Source: JACDAE01 sp963717195
GTDB taxonomy: Bacteria; Chloroflexota; Ktedonobacteria; Ktedonobacterales; Ktedonobacteraceae
Direction: 5' to 3'
Assembly (NCBI GenBank): GCA_963717195.1
Contig: CAVQVR010000009.1
Location: 186,001 to 250,000, forward strand
Length of the DNA stretch: 64,000 nt
The position numbers were made by a program, and so were the translations under genes. Positions within the stretch are counted from its first letter, which is position 1. Each line of letters opens with the position of its first letter. The notes under the pieces are model-generated. The model was not told the DNA's origin. It did no database searches and saw nothing but the letters and a program-made list of their open reading frames with translations. Of this stretch, positions 27,286-36,005 are shown in pieces.

Positions 27286-27696
27286 GTGAGCAATGAAATA
27301 GAGTCTGGCGCGGGCGAGATGCGTTACCTTCGCTCTATGATTGAGGCGGTTGGGAATACGCCGTTGCTGCGTTTGAGCCGCGTTGCCAGCGATGTGCCTC
27401 CACTCGTTCTGGCCAAGATGGAAATGTTCAATCCGGGTGGGAGCGTCAAGGATCGCATTGGTCCGGCTATGATCGACTATTGCGAAAAGCAGGGCTTGCT
27501 GCGTCCAGGTGGTACGATTGTTGAGCCAACCAGTGGGAATACAGGGCACGGTCTGGCAATTGCGGCTGCTATTAAGGGCTATCACTGTATTTTTGTGATG
27601 ACGGACAAGGCGAGCGAAGAGAAACGCAGCCTGCTGCGTGCCTATGGAGCGGAAGTCGTGGTCTGTCCCAGTAGCGTTACCCACAGAATCCCCTGA
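27286..27696 (+). CDS. Cystathionine beta-synthase, N-terminal part (frameshifted)
   Basis: This frame encodes the first half of a PLP-dependent cysteine synthase/cystathionine beta-synthase: IEAVGNTPLLRL, the Schiff-base lysine in NPGGSVKDRIG, and the phosphate-binding PTSGNTGHGL. The GTG at 27286 (GAGGGA upstream) or the ATG at 27319 is the start. After VVVCPSSVT the frame leaves the family and stops at 27,694; sequence in the +1 frame resumes as ESPDYYKNVAYRL. One extra base in the ACCCACAG stretch near 27,681 accounts for it. The rest of the enzyme is the next entry. Confidence 0.85.
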   Translation: MSNEIESGAGEMRYLRSMIEAVGNTPLLRLSRVASDVPPLVLAKMEMFNPGGSVKDRIGPAMIDYCEKQGLLRPGGTIVEPTSGNTGHGLAIAAAIKGYHCIFVMTDKASEEKRSLLRAYGAEVVVCPSSVTHRIP

Positions 27697-28702
27697 CTAT
27701 TATAAGAATGTAGCGTATCGCCTTGCCAGTGAGATACCAGGCGCTTTTTGTCCCGATCAATATTCTAATCCGGCTAATCCACAGGCTCATTATCGCACAA
27801 CTGGTCCTGAGATCTGGCGAGATACGGTAGGACGCATTACCGCCTTTGTCGCAGGTATCGGTACGGGAGGGACGATTAGTGGGACGGGTCGCTATCTCAA
27901 GGAGCAAAATCCTAACATCAAAGTGATAGGTGCTGATCCTCCTGGCTCCATCTATTCTGGTGATACTCCAAAGCCATATAAGGTTGAGGGTATTGGTATG
28001 GATTCTTTCCCTGATAACTACAATGTGAATGTTGTGGACGAAGTTATTCGTATCGATGATAGCAGTTCATTCCATTGGTCACGTCGCCTGGCACGCGAAG
28101 AAGGCATCCTGGTTGGTGGTTCGGCTGGTACGGCTCTGGGGGCTGCTTTGACCTATGCTCGTCGTTTGACGCCTGATGATGTGGTCGTCGTTCTGCTCCC
28201 TGACACCGGTCGTGGTTACCTGAGCAAACAGTTTAATGATACCTGGATGCGCGAAAACGATCTTCTGGTGCAAACCGAAACCGATCAGCCCATGTTGCGT
28301 GATGTACTGGCCTATCGTCGTAACCATACGCGTAGTATGCCCCTGGTCGTGAGCGTTGTTCCCGGCGATTCCATTGCCGACGCCGTTGAACTGTTACGGC
28401 GCTATGGTATCAGCCAGACGCCTGTGATGGAGAATGGTCGTATGGTTGGTAGCTTGACCGAAGACCTGCTGCTGCGCCGTCTTGCCAGTGGAGAACCCTT
28501 AGCGGCCAGTTCCGTTGGGCAGGTTCAGGGACCACCTTTCCCGCAACTGGAGGCCGATTCTCCTGCACGTGAGGCATATACGCTCTTTGGTTCCGGTCAA
28601 TCAGCCGTTGCCGTGATCAGCAATGGCATTCTGGAAGGTATTGTTACTAAGAGTGATCTGCTCGAATTTCTGGGCGAGTATCCGATCTTCTTAAAGCGAT
28701 AA
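27686..28702 (+). CDS. Cystathionine beta-synthase, C-terminal part with CBS domains
   Basis: This is the continuation of the frame broken near 27,681. It holds the second half of the catalytic fold (GIGTGGTISGTGRYLKEQN, then GGSAGTALGAAL) and two C-terminal CBS domains (VVPGDSIADAVELLRRYGIS, and the end IVTKSDLLEFLGEYP). With the first part it makes an enzyme of about 470 residues that joins serine and homocysteine, or makes cysteine, in the cytosol; CBS domains usually bind adenosyl ligands for control. An EamA transporter follows 20 bases later. Confidence 0.85.
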   Translation, partial: ESPDYYKNVAYRLASEIPGAFCPDQYSNPANPQAHYRTTGPEIWRDTVGRITAFVAGIGTGGTISGTGRYLKEQNPNIKVIGADPPGSIYSGDTPKPYKVEGIGMDSFPDNYNVNVVDEVIRIDDSSSFHWSRRLAREEGILVGGSAGTALGAALTYARRLTPDDVVVVLLPDTGRGYLSKQFNDTWMRENDLLVQTETDQPMLRDVLAYRRNHTRSMPLVVSVVPGDSIADAVELLRRYGISQTPVMENGRMVGSLTEDLLLRRLASGEPLAASSVGQVQGPPFPQLEADSPAREAYTLFGSGQSAVAVISNGILEGIVTKSDLLEFLGEYPIFLKR

Positions 28703-28722
28703 ATCTGGTTTGGAGATGCCTT

Positions 28723-29580
28723 TTGCCGCTTCCTGCTCTAATCCTGGTCCTTATCGCCGCTATCCTGCATGCCAGCTGGAATCTGGTGCTCAAGCAGGCC
28801 AGATATAAACAGATCTTCATGTGGTGGTCACTTCTTATAGGCACACTCTGTTTTGCCGCCATCCTTGTTACCCATCTCGCGCTCCCCCTCTGGATATGGC
28901 CCTATGTGCTGAGCAGCGCTATTATGGAGGCTTTTTATATGGTCACGTTGACCTGGGCCTATGATATTGATGATTTCTCACTTGTCTATCCAATTGCACG
29001 GGGAGCGGCCCCGGTCCTTCTCGTTGTCTGGACGACGCTCTTTCTAAAGGAACCACCGAGCCTGATAGGATTGCTGGGTATTCTTATCCTTGTTGGTGGC
29101 CTGGTTCTTGTTGGTGGTGGCCCTATCTGGTCTCACCTGTCCCATACTACCGTCAGTTCTCGTGGTATCCTGGCGGCCCTTATGGCGGCTACCTGCATTT
29201 CCATCTACACCACTATCGATGGAACAGCTGTACGCCTTGTCCCTGCTGCTCCTTATACCATCCTGGTGCTTGGCCTTTCTGCTCTACTCTTTGCACCTGT
29301 CGTGATTCTGCGCTATGGATCTCGCTTGCTTATGAGTGAACTACGCACAAACTGGCTACGTATTATCCCGGTTGGTATTGCCATGCTCCTTACCTATATA
29401 TTAATATTACAAGCATACACCCTTTCCCGTGTCAGCTATGCAGGAGCCGTGCGCGAAGTGAGCGTTGTCATCGCTGCTTTTGCCGGTTGGCTCTGGTTGC
29501 GAGAAAGTTTCGGACGAGTGCGTATTCTGGGGGCACTTCTTATTTTTAGCGGTATTCTTGTCATTGCCGTTTTTGGCTAA
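28723..29580 (+). CDS. EamA/DMT-superfamily transporter
   Basis: This 285-residue protein has about ten membrane helices in two EamA halves, with the typical opening LHASWNLVLKQARYKQ and the duplicate in the second half (TYILILQAYTLSRVSYAG, RVRILGALLIFSG). The start is a TTG at 28723 with GGAG eight bases upstream; the nearby ATG at 28716 is out of frame. It probably exports or imports a small metabolite. It follows the beta-synthase after 20 bases, so a link to sulfur amino acids is possible but unproven. Confidence 0.85.
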   Translation: MPLPALILVLIAAILHASWNLVLKQARYKQIFMWWSLLIGTLCFAAILVTHLALPLWIWPYVLSSAIMEAFYMVTLTWAYDIDDFSLVYPIARGAAPVLLVVWTTLFLKEPPSLIGLLGILILVGGLVLVGGGPIWSHLSHTTVSSRGILAALMAATCISIYTTIDGTAVRLVPAAPYTILVLGLSALLFAPVVILRYGSRLLMSELRTNWLRIIPVGIAMLLTYILILQAYTLSRVSYAGAVREVSVVIAAFAGWLWLRESFGRVRILGALLIFSGILVIAVFG

Positions 29581-29605
29581 GCAAAGATTTTCAGGAAGCG
29601 AATTT

Positions 29606-30418
29606 GTGTTTATGCAACAGATAGCACAACCCATCTACGTCATTGGTGATATTCACGGCCAGCTCAAACGTCTGATCCACCTGCTCCATGCTGCTCATCT
29701 CATCGATCATAAACAGAACTGGAGTGGAGGCACCGCCAATTTATGGTTTCTCGGTGATTTTGTTGATCGTGGTCCAGATGGTATTGAGGTCATTGATCTC
29801 ATCATGCGGCTGCAAACAGAGGCTACTGCGGCTGGTGGTCAGGTCTCGTCTCTGCTTGGTAATCATGAGATGCTCCTCTTTGCCGCCTATCGTTTTGGCA
29901 GGCGTTCTACAGGTCTGGGGAGCAGCTTTATTTCACGTTGGAAGCAGAACGGTGGTAACAAGAAAGATATTGCAAGTCTCACGCGTGAGCACTTGGCATG
30001 GTTTGCAGAACTCCCTCCCATGGCGCTTGTGGCCGACCGACTACTCATGCACGCGGACAACTCTCTGTATCTGAAGCATGGCCGCTCTGTGGGTGAGGTG
30101 AATGCCGCTTTCAAAAAACTTCTGCGTACCAGCGATGCTCTGGAATGGGAAGAGACGTTGGAAGACTTTGCCCGGCGTGGCGTTTTCATGCACAAACCTG
30201 ACGGCGAAAATTATGCTCGTCGCTTTCTCTCCATCTTTGGAGGCAAGCAACTCATCCATGGTCACACGCCTATCTCTTTGATGCTCAATTCGCAGGCCAA
30301 AAGAGTGACTGAACCTTTTATTTACGCGAATGAAACCTGTATTAATGTCGATGGTGGCCTCTTTCTGGGTGGGCCCGGCTTTATTTATCAATTGCCGATC
30401 AACCAGGTGCCCGATTGA
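29606..30418 (+). CDS. Calcineurin-like metallophosphoesterase (Ser/Thr phosphatase type)
   Basis: The protein shows the metallophosphoesterase blocks in order: YVIGDIHGQ, FLGDFVDRGPDG, LLGNHEMLL and LIHGHTP, which supply the two-metal site. I take the GTG at 29606 because AGGAAG stands about seven bases upstream; the ATG at 29612 is an in-frame alternative. This subgroup includes PPP-like phosphatases and diadenosine tetraphosphatases; the substrate cannot be chosen from sequence. It follows the transporter closely. Confidence 0.85.
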   Translation: MFMQQIAQPIYVIGDIHGQLKRLIHLLHAAHLIDHKQNWSGGTANLWFLGDFVDRGPDGIEVIDLIMRLQTEATAAGGQVSSLLGNHEMLLFAAYRFGRRSTGLGSSFISRWKQNGGNKKDIASLTREHLAWFAELPPMALVADRLLMHADNSLYLKHGRSVGEVNAAFKKLLRTSDALEWEETLEDFARRGVFMHKPDGENYARRFLSIFGGKQLIHGHTPISLMLNSQAKRVTEPFIYANETCINVDGGLFLGGPGFIYQLPINQVPD

Positions 30419-30467
30419 TCTTGTCCGGTCCTTCATTATCTATTCTTTAGGGAAAGAGGAAAAAGGC

Positions 30468-30932
30468 ATGGACCTTCTCGTTGTACCGGCGCGTGTACGC
30501 GATGCCGAAGCGCTGTTCAAGCTACAATACCTGTGCTACCAGACCGAGGCCGCGCTCTACGATGACTATAGTATTGCGCCTCTGGTTCAATCTCTTGCAC
30601 AGCTATTGGCAGAATACGATACTCATCGTATTCTGGCGATCCGAATTGGAGAAGAAGTAGTGGCTTCAGTACGTGGACGCCTCGACGATGGAACCTGCCA
30701 TATTGGACGGCTTATTGTCCATCCCCGATTGCAGCGTCGCGGCCTTGGCACAAAGCTCATGCATGCTATTGAGGGCTATTTTAGCGAGGCTGACCGTTAC
30801 GAGCTCTTTACGGGGCATCGGAGTGAGCAGAATTTGCACTTCTATCGACGCCTTGGTTATACAGACTTTCGTGAGGAAGTTGTTTCACCATCGTTGCGGC
30901 TTGTTTACCTTGAAAAGCGTTGTATAGCCTGA
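30468..30932 (+). CDS. GNAT-family N-acetyltransferase
   Basis: This 154-residue protein is a single GNAT domain. The acetyl-CoA pyrophosphate-binding loop is QRRGLGTKLM after GRLIVHPRL, and the C-terminal strand-helix LHFYRRLGYTDF is typical. The start is the ATG at 30468 with a GAGGAAAAAGG ribosome-binding site; the frame extends upstream into the phosphoesterase but without family similarity. The acceptor substrate is unknown. Confidence 0.88.
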   Translation: MDLLVVPARVRDAEALFKLQYLCYQTEAALYDDYSIAPLVQSLAQLLAEYDTHRILAIRIGEEVVASVRGRLDDGTCHIGRLIVHPRLQRRGLGTKLMHAIEGYFSEADRYELFTGHRSEQNLHFYRRLGYTDFREEVVSPSLRLVYLEKRCIA

Positions 30933-30997
30933 TGGTACCTGATGGCTTTTCCTCAAAAGCTATTTCTTCCCAGATGTCTTATCCTACGTGACTGAAA

Positions 30998-31240
30998 TCA
31001 TCGAGACTGCATAATAGCGATCAATAAGCTAATAGTAGCAAGTACAAATGCGCTTCCCCATAAGAAAAAGATGGCTCGCTTAAAGAGCTGAGAGACAGTA
31101 ATACAGGTACTGGAGAGAATTATAAAAAGGGCAGATATAGACCCGGTGCCGAGCGCTATCCGAATAGTGGCGAAGACAATGAGTGCAATGTCGATGAGAA
31201 AAAGCGGTATCCACCATTGACGAGCAATAGATCGATTCAT
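30998..31240 (-). CDS. Small membrane protein, unknown
   Basis: This 80-residue protein begins MNRSIARQWW and has about three hydrophobic helices (IPLFLIDIALIVFATIRIAL; SALFIILSSTCITVSQ; FLWGSAFVLATISLLIAIM). No family is recognised. The hydrophobic pattern and isolation on the minus strand support a real gene. The 417 bases between it and archease (31,241-31,657) show no further gene. Confidence 0.55.
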   Translation of the reverse strand: MNRSIARQWWIPLFLIDIALIVFATIRIALGTGSISALFIILSSTCITVSQLFKRAIFFLWGSAFVLATISLLIAIMQSR

Positions 31241-31657
31241 AGAGCGACTTTCTTTCTAGAATCTCTTATTACAACAGAGTTAGTTTCTCTTGATATTTAT
31301 TTCCACTTTCTATACGTTTAAATCTCTAAAATGTTTCTTGCCCTACACCTGTTTGCCGCGTGCTTCTCCATACCGACTTCCCACCATCGGATACTTACTT
31401 TACCATCCGCTGTATCTCTCTGGCAAGACCAGAAGAAGCGTCACGCACGAATCACGCCACGCTGCATTCCAGGCGTAGAGCAGCATCTTCTTAGAAATCA
31501 GGAAAAGGAACTTGACAAATCACAAAGCCTCAGGTATTATTCTCAAGCAGAGACGTACATCAAAAGAAAGGTAGGGCCGCACTATGCAACACAATACATT
31601 CTCCACGATCCCCACCAGAGCCTCACGATCGGCTGCACGGCCCACGGCTCGTTAACG

Positions 31658-32080
31658 ATGGCTACGTTGCCCTATGAAGTTTTTGAGCATACTGCCGATA
31701 TCGGTATTCACGCTTATGGCAACACACTCGCGGAACTTTTTCTCCATGCCGCTCAGGGTATGGAAAGCTTAATGGTCGAACCTGAGCAGGTACAGACTGT
31801 TACCAGCCGGGAGATTACGGTGGAAGGCCACGACAACGTCTCGCTACTCATCGCGTGGCTCAACGAACTGATTTTTCTGTTCGACACTGAATACCTGCTG
31901 TTCCGTGCTTTCGTCATCGATACCATCAGTGAGACTCGTTTGAGCGCCCGAGCCTCTGGCGAGCCATATGATGCCCGACGCCATGATCTCAGTAGTGCCA
32001 TTAAAGCCGTAACCTGGCACGAAGCGAGCGTCACTCAGAGCGATGCAGGCTATAAAGCACGCATCATCTTCGACATCTAA
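31658..32080 (+). CDS. Archease, RtcB-activating protein
   Basis: This 140-residue protein has the archease signature YEVFEHTADIGIHAYG at the start, RHDLSSAIKAVTWH in the last third and the conserved IFDI end. Archease speeds guanylylation and multiple turnover of the RNA ligase RtcB and widens its cofactor use. The ATG at 31658 matches the family start, although the frame is open for about 110 codons upstream and no strong ribosome-binding site is seen. Its place next to an RNA ligase and rtcB makes an RNA-repair island. Confidence 0.9.
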   Translation: MATLPYEVFEHTADIGIHAYGNTLAELFLHAAQGMESLMVEPEQVQTVTSREITVEGHDNVSLLIAWLNELIFLFDTEYLLFRAFVIDTISETRLSARASGEPYDARRHDLSSAIKAVTWHEASVTQSDAGYKARIIFDI

Positions 32081-32152
32081 GCCTTCGCTCGTTTAGCGAC
32101 CAGGTATAAGGCACCATTTCGCGCTTATCAAAACCTTTTATTCGGGTAGGAC

Positions 32153-32227
32153 CCCATTTATGGCATCCTGCGATTCGGGTAAGAAGAGCAAAAAGGGCAT
32201 AAACCCATTTATGGCGTCCGGCAATTC
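32153..32227. repeat. Imperfect 24-bp direct repeat before the RNA ligase
   Basis: Two units 51 bases apart, 32153-32176 and 32204-32227, share CCCATTTATGGC then TCC and ATTC, differing at few positions. ATTCGGGTA also precedes each unit. They lie between archease and the RNA ligase and could be regulatory or a dispersed repeat. Confidence 0.5.
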
Positions 32228-32335
32228 ATCGGCCTGTATCCGCGGCCTCAATCAACGTAGAACCCTTGATGCAGGCACGTGTTTCTCAAAAAAGAAAGAA
32301 TAATCTTCCAGCTCAGGAAAGGAAGAGTCAAAAAA

Positions 32336-33355
32336 ATGAGCAGCTTAATTGTGCCAGTAGCCGTGATCGAAAAAATTCTACCCCATAGCAACGCCGATGC
32401 CCTTGAACTGGCTCATGTGCTTGGGTGGCAACTCGTAGTAAAAAAAGGCGACTACCAGCTAGGGGATCACATCGTCTATTTTCCTATAGACACAGTGTTG
32501 CCACTTGAAATTTCTGAACGCTTTGGCGTCACGCGCTACTTAAGCAAGCAGCGTATCAGATGTGCCAGGTTACGTGGGGAGCCATCGTTTGGCCTCGCAG
32601 TTAAGCCTGACAGCGAAGACTGGCAGGTCGGCGAGAATGTGGCTGAATATTATGGTGCACAAAAATATGACCCTCCCGTGCGCCCTGGTCCGGGGGATGC
32701 CGAACAGAATCATCCTCTGTTCGTGGAGTACACTGACATTGAAAATATGCGCAACTTCCCAACCATTTTTGAAGATGGTGAACCTGTTGTGCTTTCGGAG
32801 AAGATTCACGGCACCCAGGGGCGTGTTGGTATGATTGAAGGCGAACTCATGGCTGGTTCAAAGGCTGTACGCCGCAAACGCCCTGCCGATGATAAATTTG
32901 TGGGAAGCATTTACTGGTTCCCTTATTCGTTGGAGTCAGTACGCAATCTGGTAGAGCATCTTGGTCAGTCTCATCGCCAGGTTATTCTGTTTGGTGAGGT
33001 CTATGGAAGCAAGATTCAGTCCTTCCATTATGGCTTCAAGGGCATATTGGGCTTCCGGGTCTTTGATCTGTTGCTCGATGGTAAGTACGTGGATTGGTCA
33101 GATCTGGTTGCTCTATGCGAAACCTATGGCGTAGAGATGGTGCCAATTGTCTCCACGATTCCGTTTAGCCTGGACGAAGTGAAGCGTTACAGCGAAGGCA
33201 AAACGTTATTGATGCAGCAGGATGCTCACATACGCGAAGGGGTTGTAGTGAAGCCACTATGTGAGCGTACAGATCCAACATTAGGCCGTGTTGTGCTCAA
33301 ATATATGAGCGATTCTTACCTGTTCGGTGATAAGACCGACTACACTGATATGTAA
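32336..33355 (+). CDS. ATP-dependent RNA ligase, Rnl5/DraRnl type
   Basis: This 339-residue protein has an N-terminal OB-like domain (residues 1-105) and a nucleotidyltransferase domain with motif I KIHGT (lysine K156 is the predicted AMP acceptor), FRVFDLL as motif III/IIIa and EGVVVKP as motif IV. The KxHG form of motif I and the N-terminal OB module are those of the Deinococcus DraRnl (Rnl5) group, which seals 3'-OH/5'-phosphate RNA nicks. The start at 32336 has AGGAAGAG upstream. It stands between archease and rtcB, so the island encodes both classical and RtcB-type end joining. Confidence 0.87.
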   Translation: MSSLIVPVAVIEKILPHSNADALELAHVLGWQLVVKKGDYQLGDHIVYFPIDTVLPLEISERFGVTRYLSKQRIRCARLRGEPSFGLAVKPDSEDWQVGENVAEYYGAQKYDPPVRPGPGDAEQNHPLFVEYTDIENMRNFPTIFEDGEPVVLSEKIHGTQGRVGMIEGELMAGSKAVRRKRPADDKFVGSIYWFPYSLESVRNLVEHLGQSHRQVILFGEVYGSKIQSFHYGFKGILGFRVFDLLLDGKYVDWSDLVALCETYGVEMVPIVSTIPFSLDEVKRYSEGKTLLMQQDAHIREGVVVKPLCERTDPTLGRVVLKYMSDSYLFGDKTDYTDM

Positions 33356-33428
33356 CAAAATATGCGGGATAGGGAGTGGGTTTGCCACAACTTATCCCTG
33401 CTTATAATAGATGTACTACTCGTACATT

Positions 33429-33460
33429 GGGAGAAATAATAACGGGGAGAAATAATAACG
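33429..33460 (+). repeat. 16-bp tandem duplication at the rtcB ribosome-binding site
   Basis: GGGAGAAATAATAACG occurs twice in direct succession (33429-33444 and 33445-33460), immediately before the ATG at 33462. Each copy contains a GGGAGA Shine-Dalgarno-like core; only the second has usable spacing. Confidence 0.8.
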
Positions 33461-33461
33461 C

Positions 33462-35034
33462 ATGGGCAATTCTGATAACAAGAATTCCACTTGAGCGGCT
33501 TGACGCCAACCGTTGGCGTATTCCGCAGCGTTACAATCCAGCCATGAATGTTCCCGGCATGGTCTATGCTGACGATGAGTTGATTGAGCTCATGATTGCC
33601 GACAATGCGCTGCAACAGGTGGCGAATGTGGCGACTCTTCCTGGTATCGTTGGGCATTCGTTAGCTATGCCTGATATCCACTGGGGCTACGGCTTTCCGG
33701 TTGGAGGAGTTGCAGCGACGAATGCTGAGAGTGGTGTTGTCTCACCTGGAGGTATCGGTTTCGATATCAACTGTGGCGTACGTCTGCTTGCAACCGATCT
33801 TCTGCATGAGCAGGTGCGTGGGAAGGCGGACAAACTGGCGGATGAACTGTTCAATAACCTGCCATCTGGTGTGGGTGGCGCTGGTATGCTTGAATTGAGC
33901 ATTGAAGAGATGCGAGCAGTTATGGTTCGTGGCGCAGGCTGGGCAGTTGAAGAGGGCTATGGTTTTGCTGAAGATATCGAGGTTACTGAGGAGCATGGTT
34001 GCCTTGCAGGTGCTAATCCTGATATGGTGACAATGCATGCGATCCAGCGTGGTATGAAGCAACTGGGTAGTCTGGGTTCGGGGAATCACTTTTGCGAGGT
34101 CCAGGTAGTTGAGCACATTTACAATGAAGTGGCTGCGCAGGCACTCGGTATCGGTAAGATTGGTCAGATCGTAATCACCATTCATTGCGGAAGTAGAGGA
34201 TTTGGCCATCAAATTGCAGAAGATTCCATCAAAATTGCGGAGGAGCGGCAGAAAGAGTATGGTTTCAATCTGGTCGACCGTCAACTGGCATGCCTGCCTT
34301 TGCAGTCAGAAGAGGGCAAGGCATACCTGTCAGCGATGGCTTGCGGGGCGAACTTTGCGTGGGCCAATCGTCAGTTATTGATGCATGGTGTGCGTAAGGC
34401 ATTCGCGAGTGTTTTCGGGCGCAAGTCGCGTCCAAAGGACATGCCGCTGGTCTATGATGTTTGCCATAATATCGCCAAGATGGAGACATACGAGGTTGAT
34501 GGTAAGCAGCAGGATGTCTGTGTACACCGCAAGGGAGCGACGCGTGCTTTCCCAGCCGGTCACGAAGCGATTCCTGAGAAGTATCGCGCGGTTGGGCAGC
34601 CTGTGCTTATTCCGGGCGATATGGGACGCTACTCGTTTGTCCTGGTTGGTGCCCAGGGATCAATGGAGCAGAGCTTTGGTTCATGTTGCCATGGTGCCGG
34701 GCGTCGTCAGAGTCGTACGGCGGCCAAGAAGTCTGTGTCGAGCAAAGATCTGCTTGAGATGCTTGACTTGCGCGGCATTACGGTTCGTGTCCATAGCAAG
34801 AACCTACTAAGTGAAGAAGCACCGACTGCTTACAAGGATGCTTGGACACCTGTTAAATTTACGTTCTCCCTGTCCCCGGATGTTTCCTCCGTTTTATCGG
34901 GGGACGCAGGCATTCATGTGCATGCGTTCTCCATAGCGGGCAAGGAAACCAGGGGGCGGCAAGAAAGGAATTTGACAGATGCAACCCGTGTCAAACGCAA
35001 CCATCGCACCCCACTGGAAACATGCCGCGCTTAA
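33462..35034 (+). pseudogene. rtcB: RtcB RNA ligase, first copy, 5' frameshift and truncated 3' end
   Basis: RtcB joins 2',3'-cyclic phosphate or 3'-phosphate to 5'-OH RNA ends using GTP and manganese. The body is well conserved (GFDINCGVRLLATDL, GSGNHFCEV, the GMP-accepting histidine region CCHGAGRRQSR). Two defects are visible. At the start, MGNSDNK is one base out of frame with IPLERLD, whereas the second copy reads MGNSKEKIPLQRID. At the end, after TAYKDA (about 34,842), homology stops and about 64 unrelated residues follow, so the terminal VIKG block is lost. The gene is probably inactive, or the sequence is chimeric here. Confidence 0.85.
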
Positions 35035-35965
35035 AAATGCGGAAGTGATTACGGACGCCTGGGAAGTTGTAAAAGTCTATGCTGGCCGCGCCGCTGAATG
35101 GGTGCTCTTCCTGTGCATGATTGCCAATATCATTGCGATGCTTCCGGGCATGGCGGTGCCCACATACGTCACAAACCTGGTGCTTGGCGTCCAGGTGGTC
35201 ATGCTGGATATTGGTGGCATGAGCCTAAGCAGCATGGCTGCCCATATCCGTGAACGTGGTGAAATAGCGGCGGCAAAAAAGGCCAGCACGACCAGCACAT
35301 TTTTAATCGGATTGATGATCCTCACTTTGCTTCTGGTTTCCATCGGTGTGCTTTTTCCGGCGCTGAAGTCCTATACGGACATGGGCGAAAAAGGGCTTAT
35401 CCTGGTTCGCGTGGTGATGACTGTTATTTACAGCCATGTGATTTATTCCCTCCGGGATTCCAGCCAGCAGGTAGTACCAGTACCAGCAACGCCGCAAGGC
35501 ACAGTACCAAACGGTGCAGAACTGGAAGACCTTATCAAAAAAATCTTAGTACCGATGCTTGAGCAGTACCGTACCGGGATAACGTCCGAGATTGCCGGGC
35601 AGATGAAGCAGATGTCAGCAGTAGCCATTGATGATCCGCAATTAGCAGCAGCGCTGCAAGACAGTGTTGCTTTTCAGAACATCCAGCCGCCGCAATCGCT
35701 CAAGCAGCCTCAGAGGATGAACAAACAGCACTTGCAGCCGTTACCGGCACCTGTCTCCATTGAGGGTGGCAAACAGGAGCGGCAGGCACGGCTGGATGCG
35801 GCCTACCGCGAGCTTTTACGGGAAGGGATTCGAGTGACTGGCACGACACTATCCAGTCGCGCCCGTTGCAACCGGGCCGCTGCGCTTGCCTGGCTGAAGC
35901 AGTACGGAATCAGCGGCGAAAGCGGAGAGGGTGAGCACATGGCGGTTTTGGAAAATCAAGGATGA
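34979..35965 (+). CDS. Membrane protein with C-terminal helix-turn-helix-like segment
   Basis: This 328-residue protein has about four membrane helices in residues 30-165 (AEWVLFLCMIANIIAMLPGM; STFLIGLMILTLLLVSIGVLF), a polar Gln/Pro-rich linker (210-265) and a C-terminal segment RVTGTTLSSRARCNRAAALAWL that looks like a winged-helix or priming-type DNA-binding fold. I do not recognise a named family; this layout resembles replication or transfer accessory proteins of actinobacterial and ktedonobacterial elements. AAAGGAA precedes the ATG. It sits between the truncated and the intact rtcB. Confidence 0.65.
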   Translation: MQPVSNATIAPHWKHAALKNAEVITDAWEVVKVYAGRAAEWVLFLCMIANIIAMLPGMAVPTYVTNLVLGVQVVMLDIGGMSLSSMAAHIRERGEIAAAKKASTTSTFLIGLMILTLLLVSIGVLFPALKSYTDMGEKGLILVRVVMTVIYSHVIYSLRDSSQQVVPVPATPQGTVPNGAELEDLIKKILVPMLEQYRTGITSEIAGQMKQMSAVAIDDPQLAAALQDSVAFQNIQPPQSLKQPQRMNKQHLQPLPAPVSIEGGKQERQARLDAAYRELLREGIRVTGTTLSSRARCNRAAALAWLKQYGISGESGEGEHMAVLENQG

Positions 35966-36005
35966 CACAAACTCAAGCATAAAGAATGACATGGAGAAAG
36001 AAACA

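Noticed and set aside
31331..31657. N-terminal extension of archease
   Set aside because: Archease proteins begin at MATLPYEVFEH-like sequence; the upstream 109 codons show no similarity and no ribosome-binding site.
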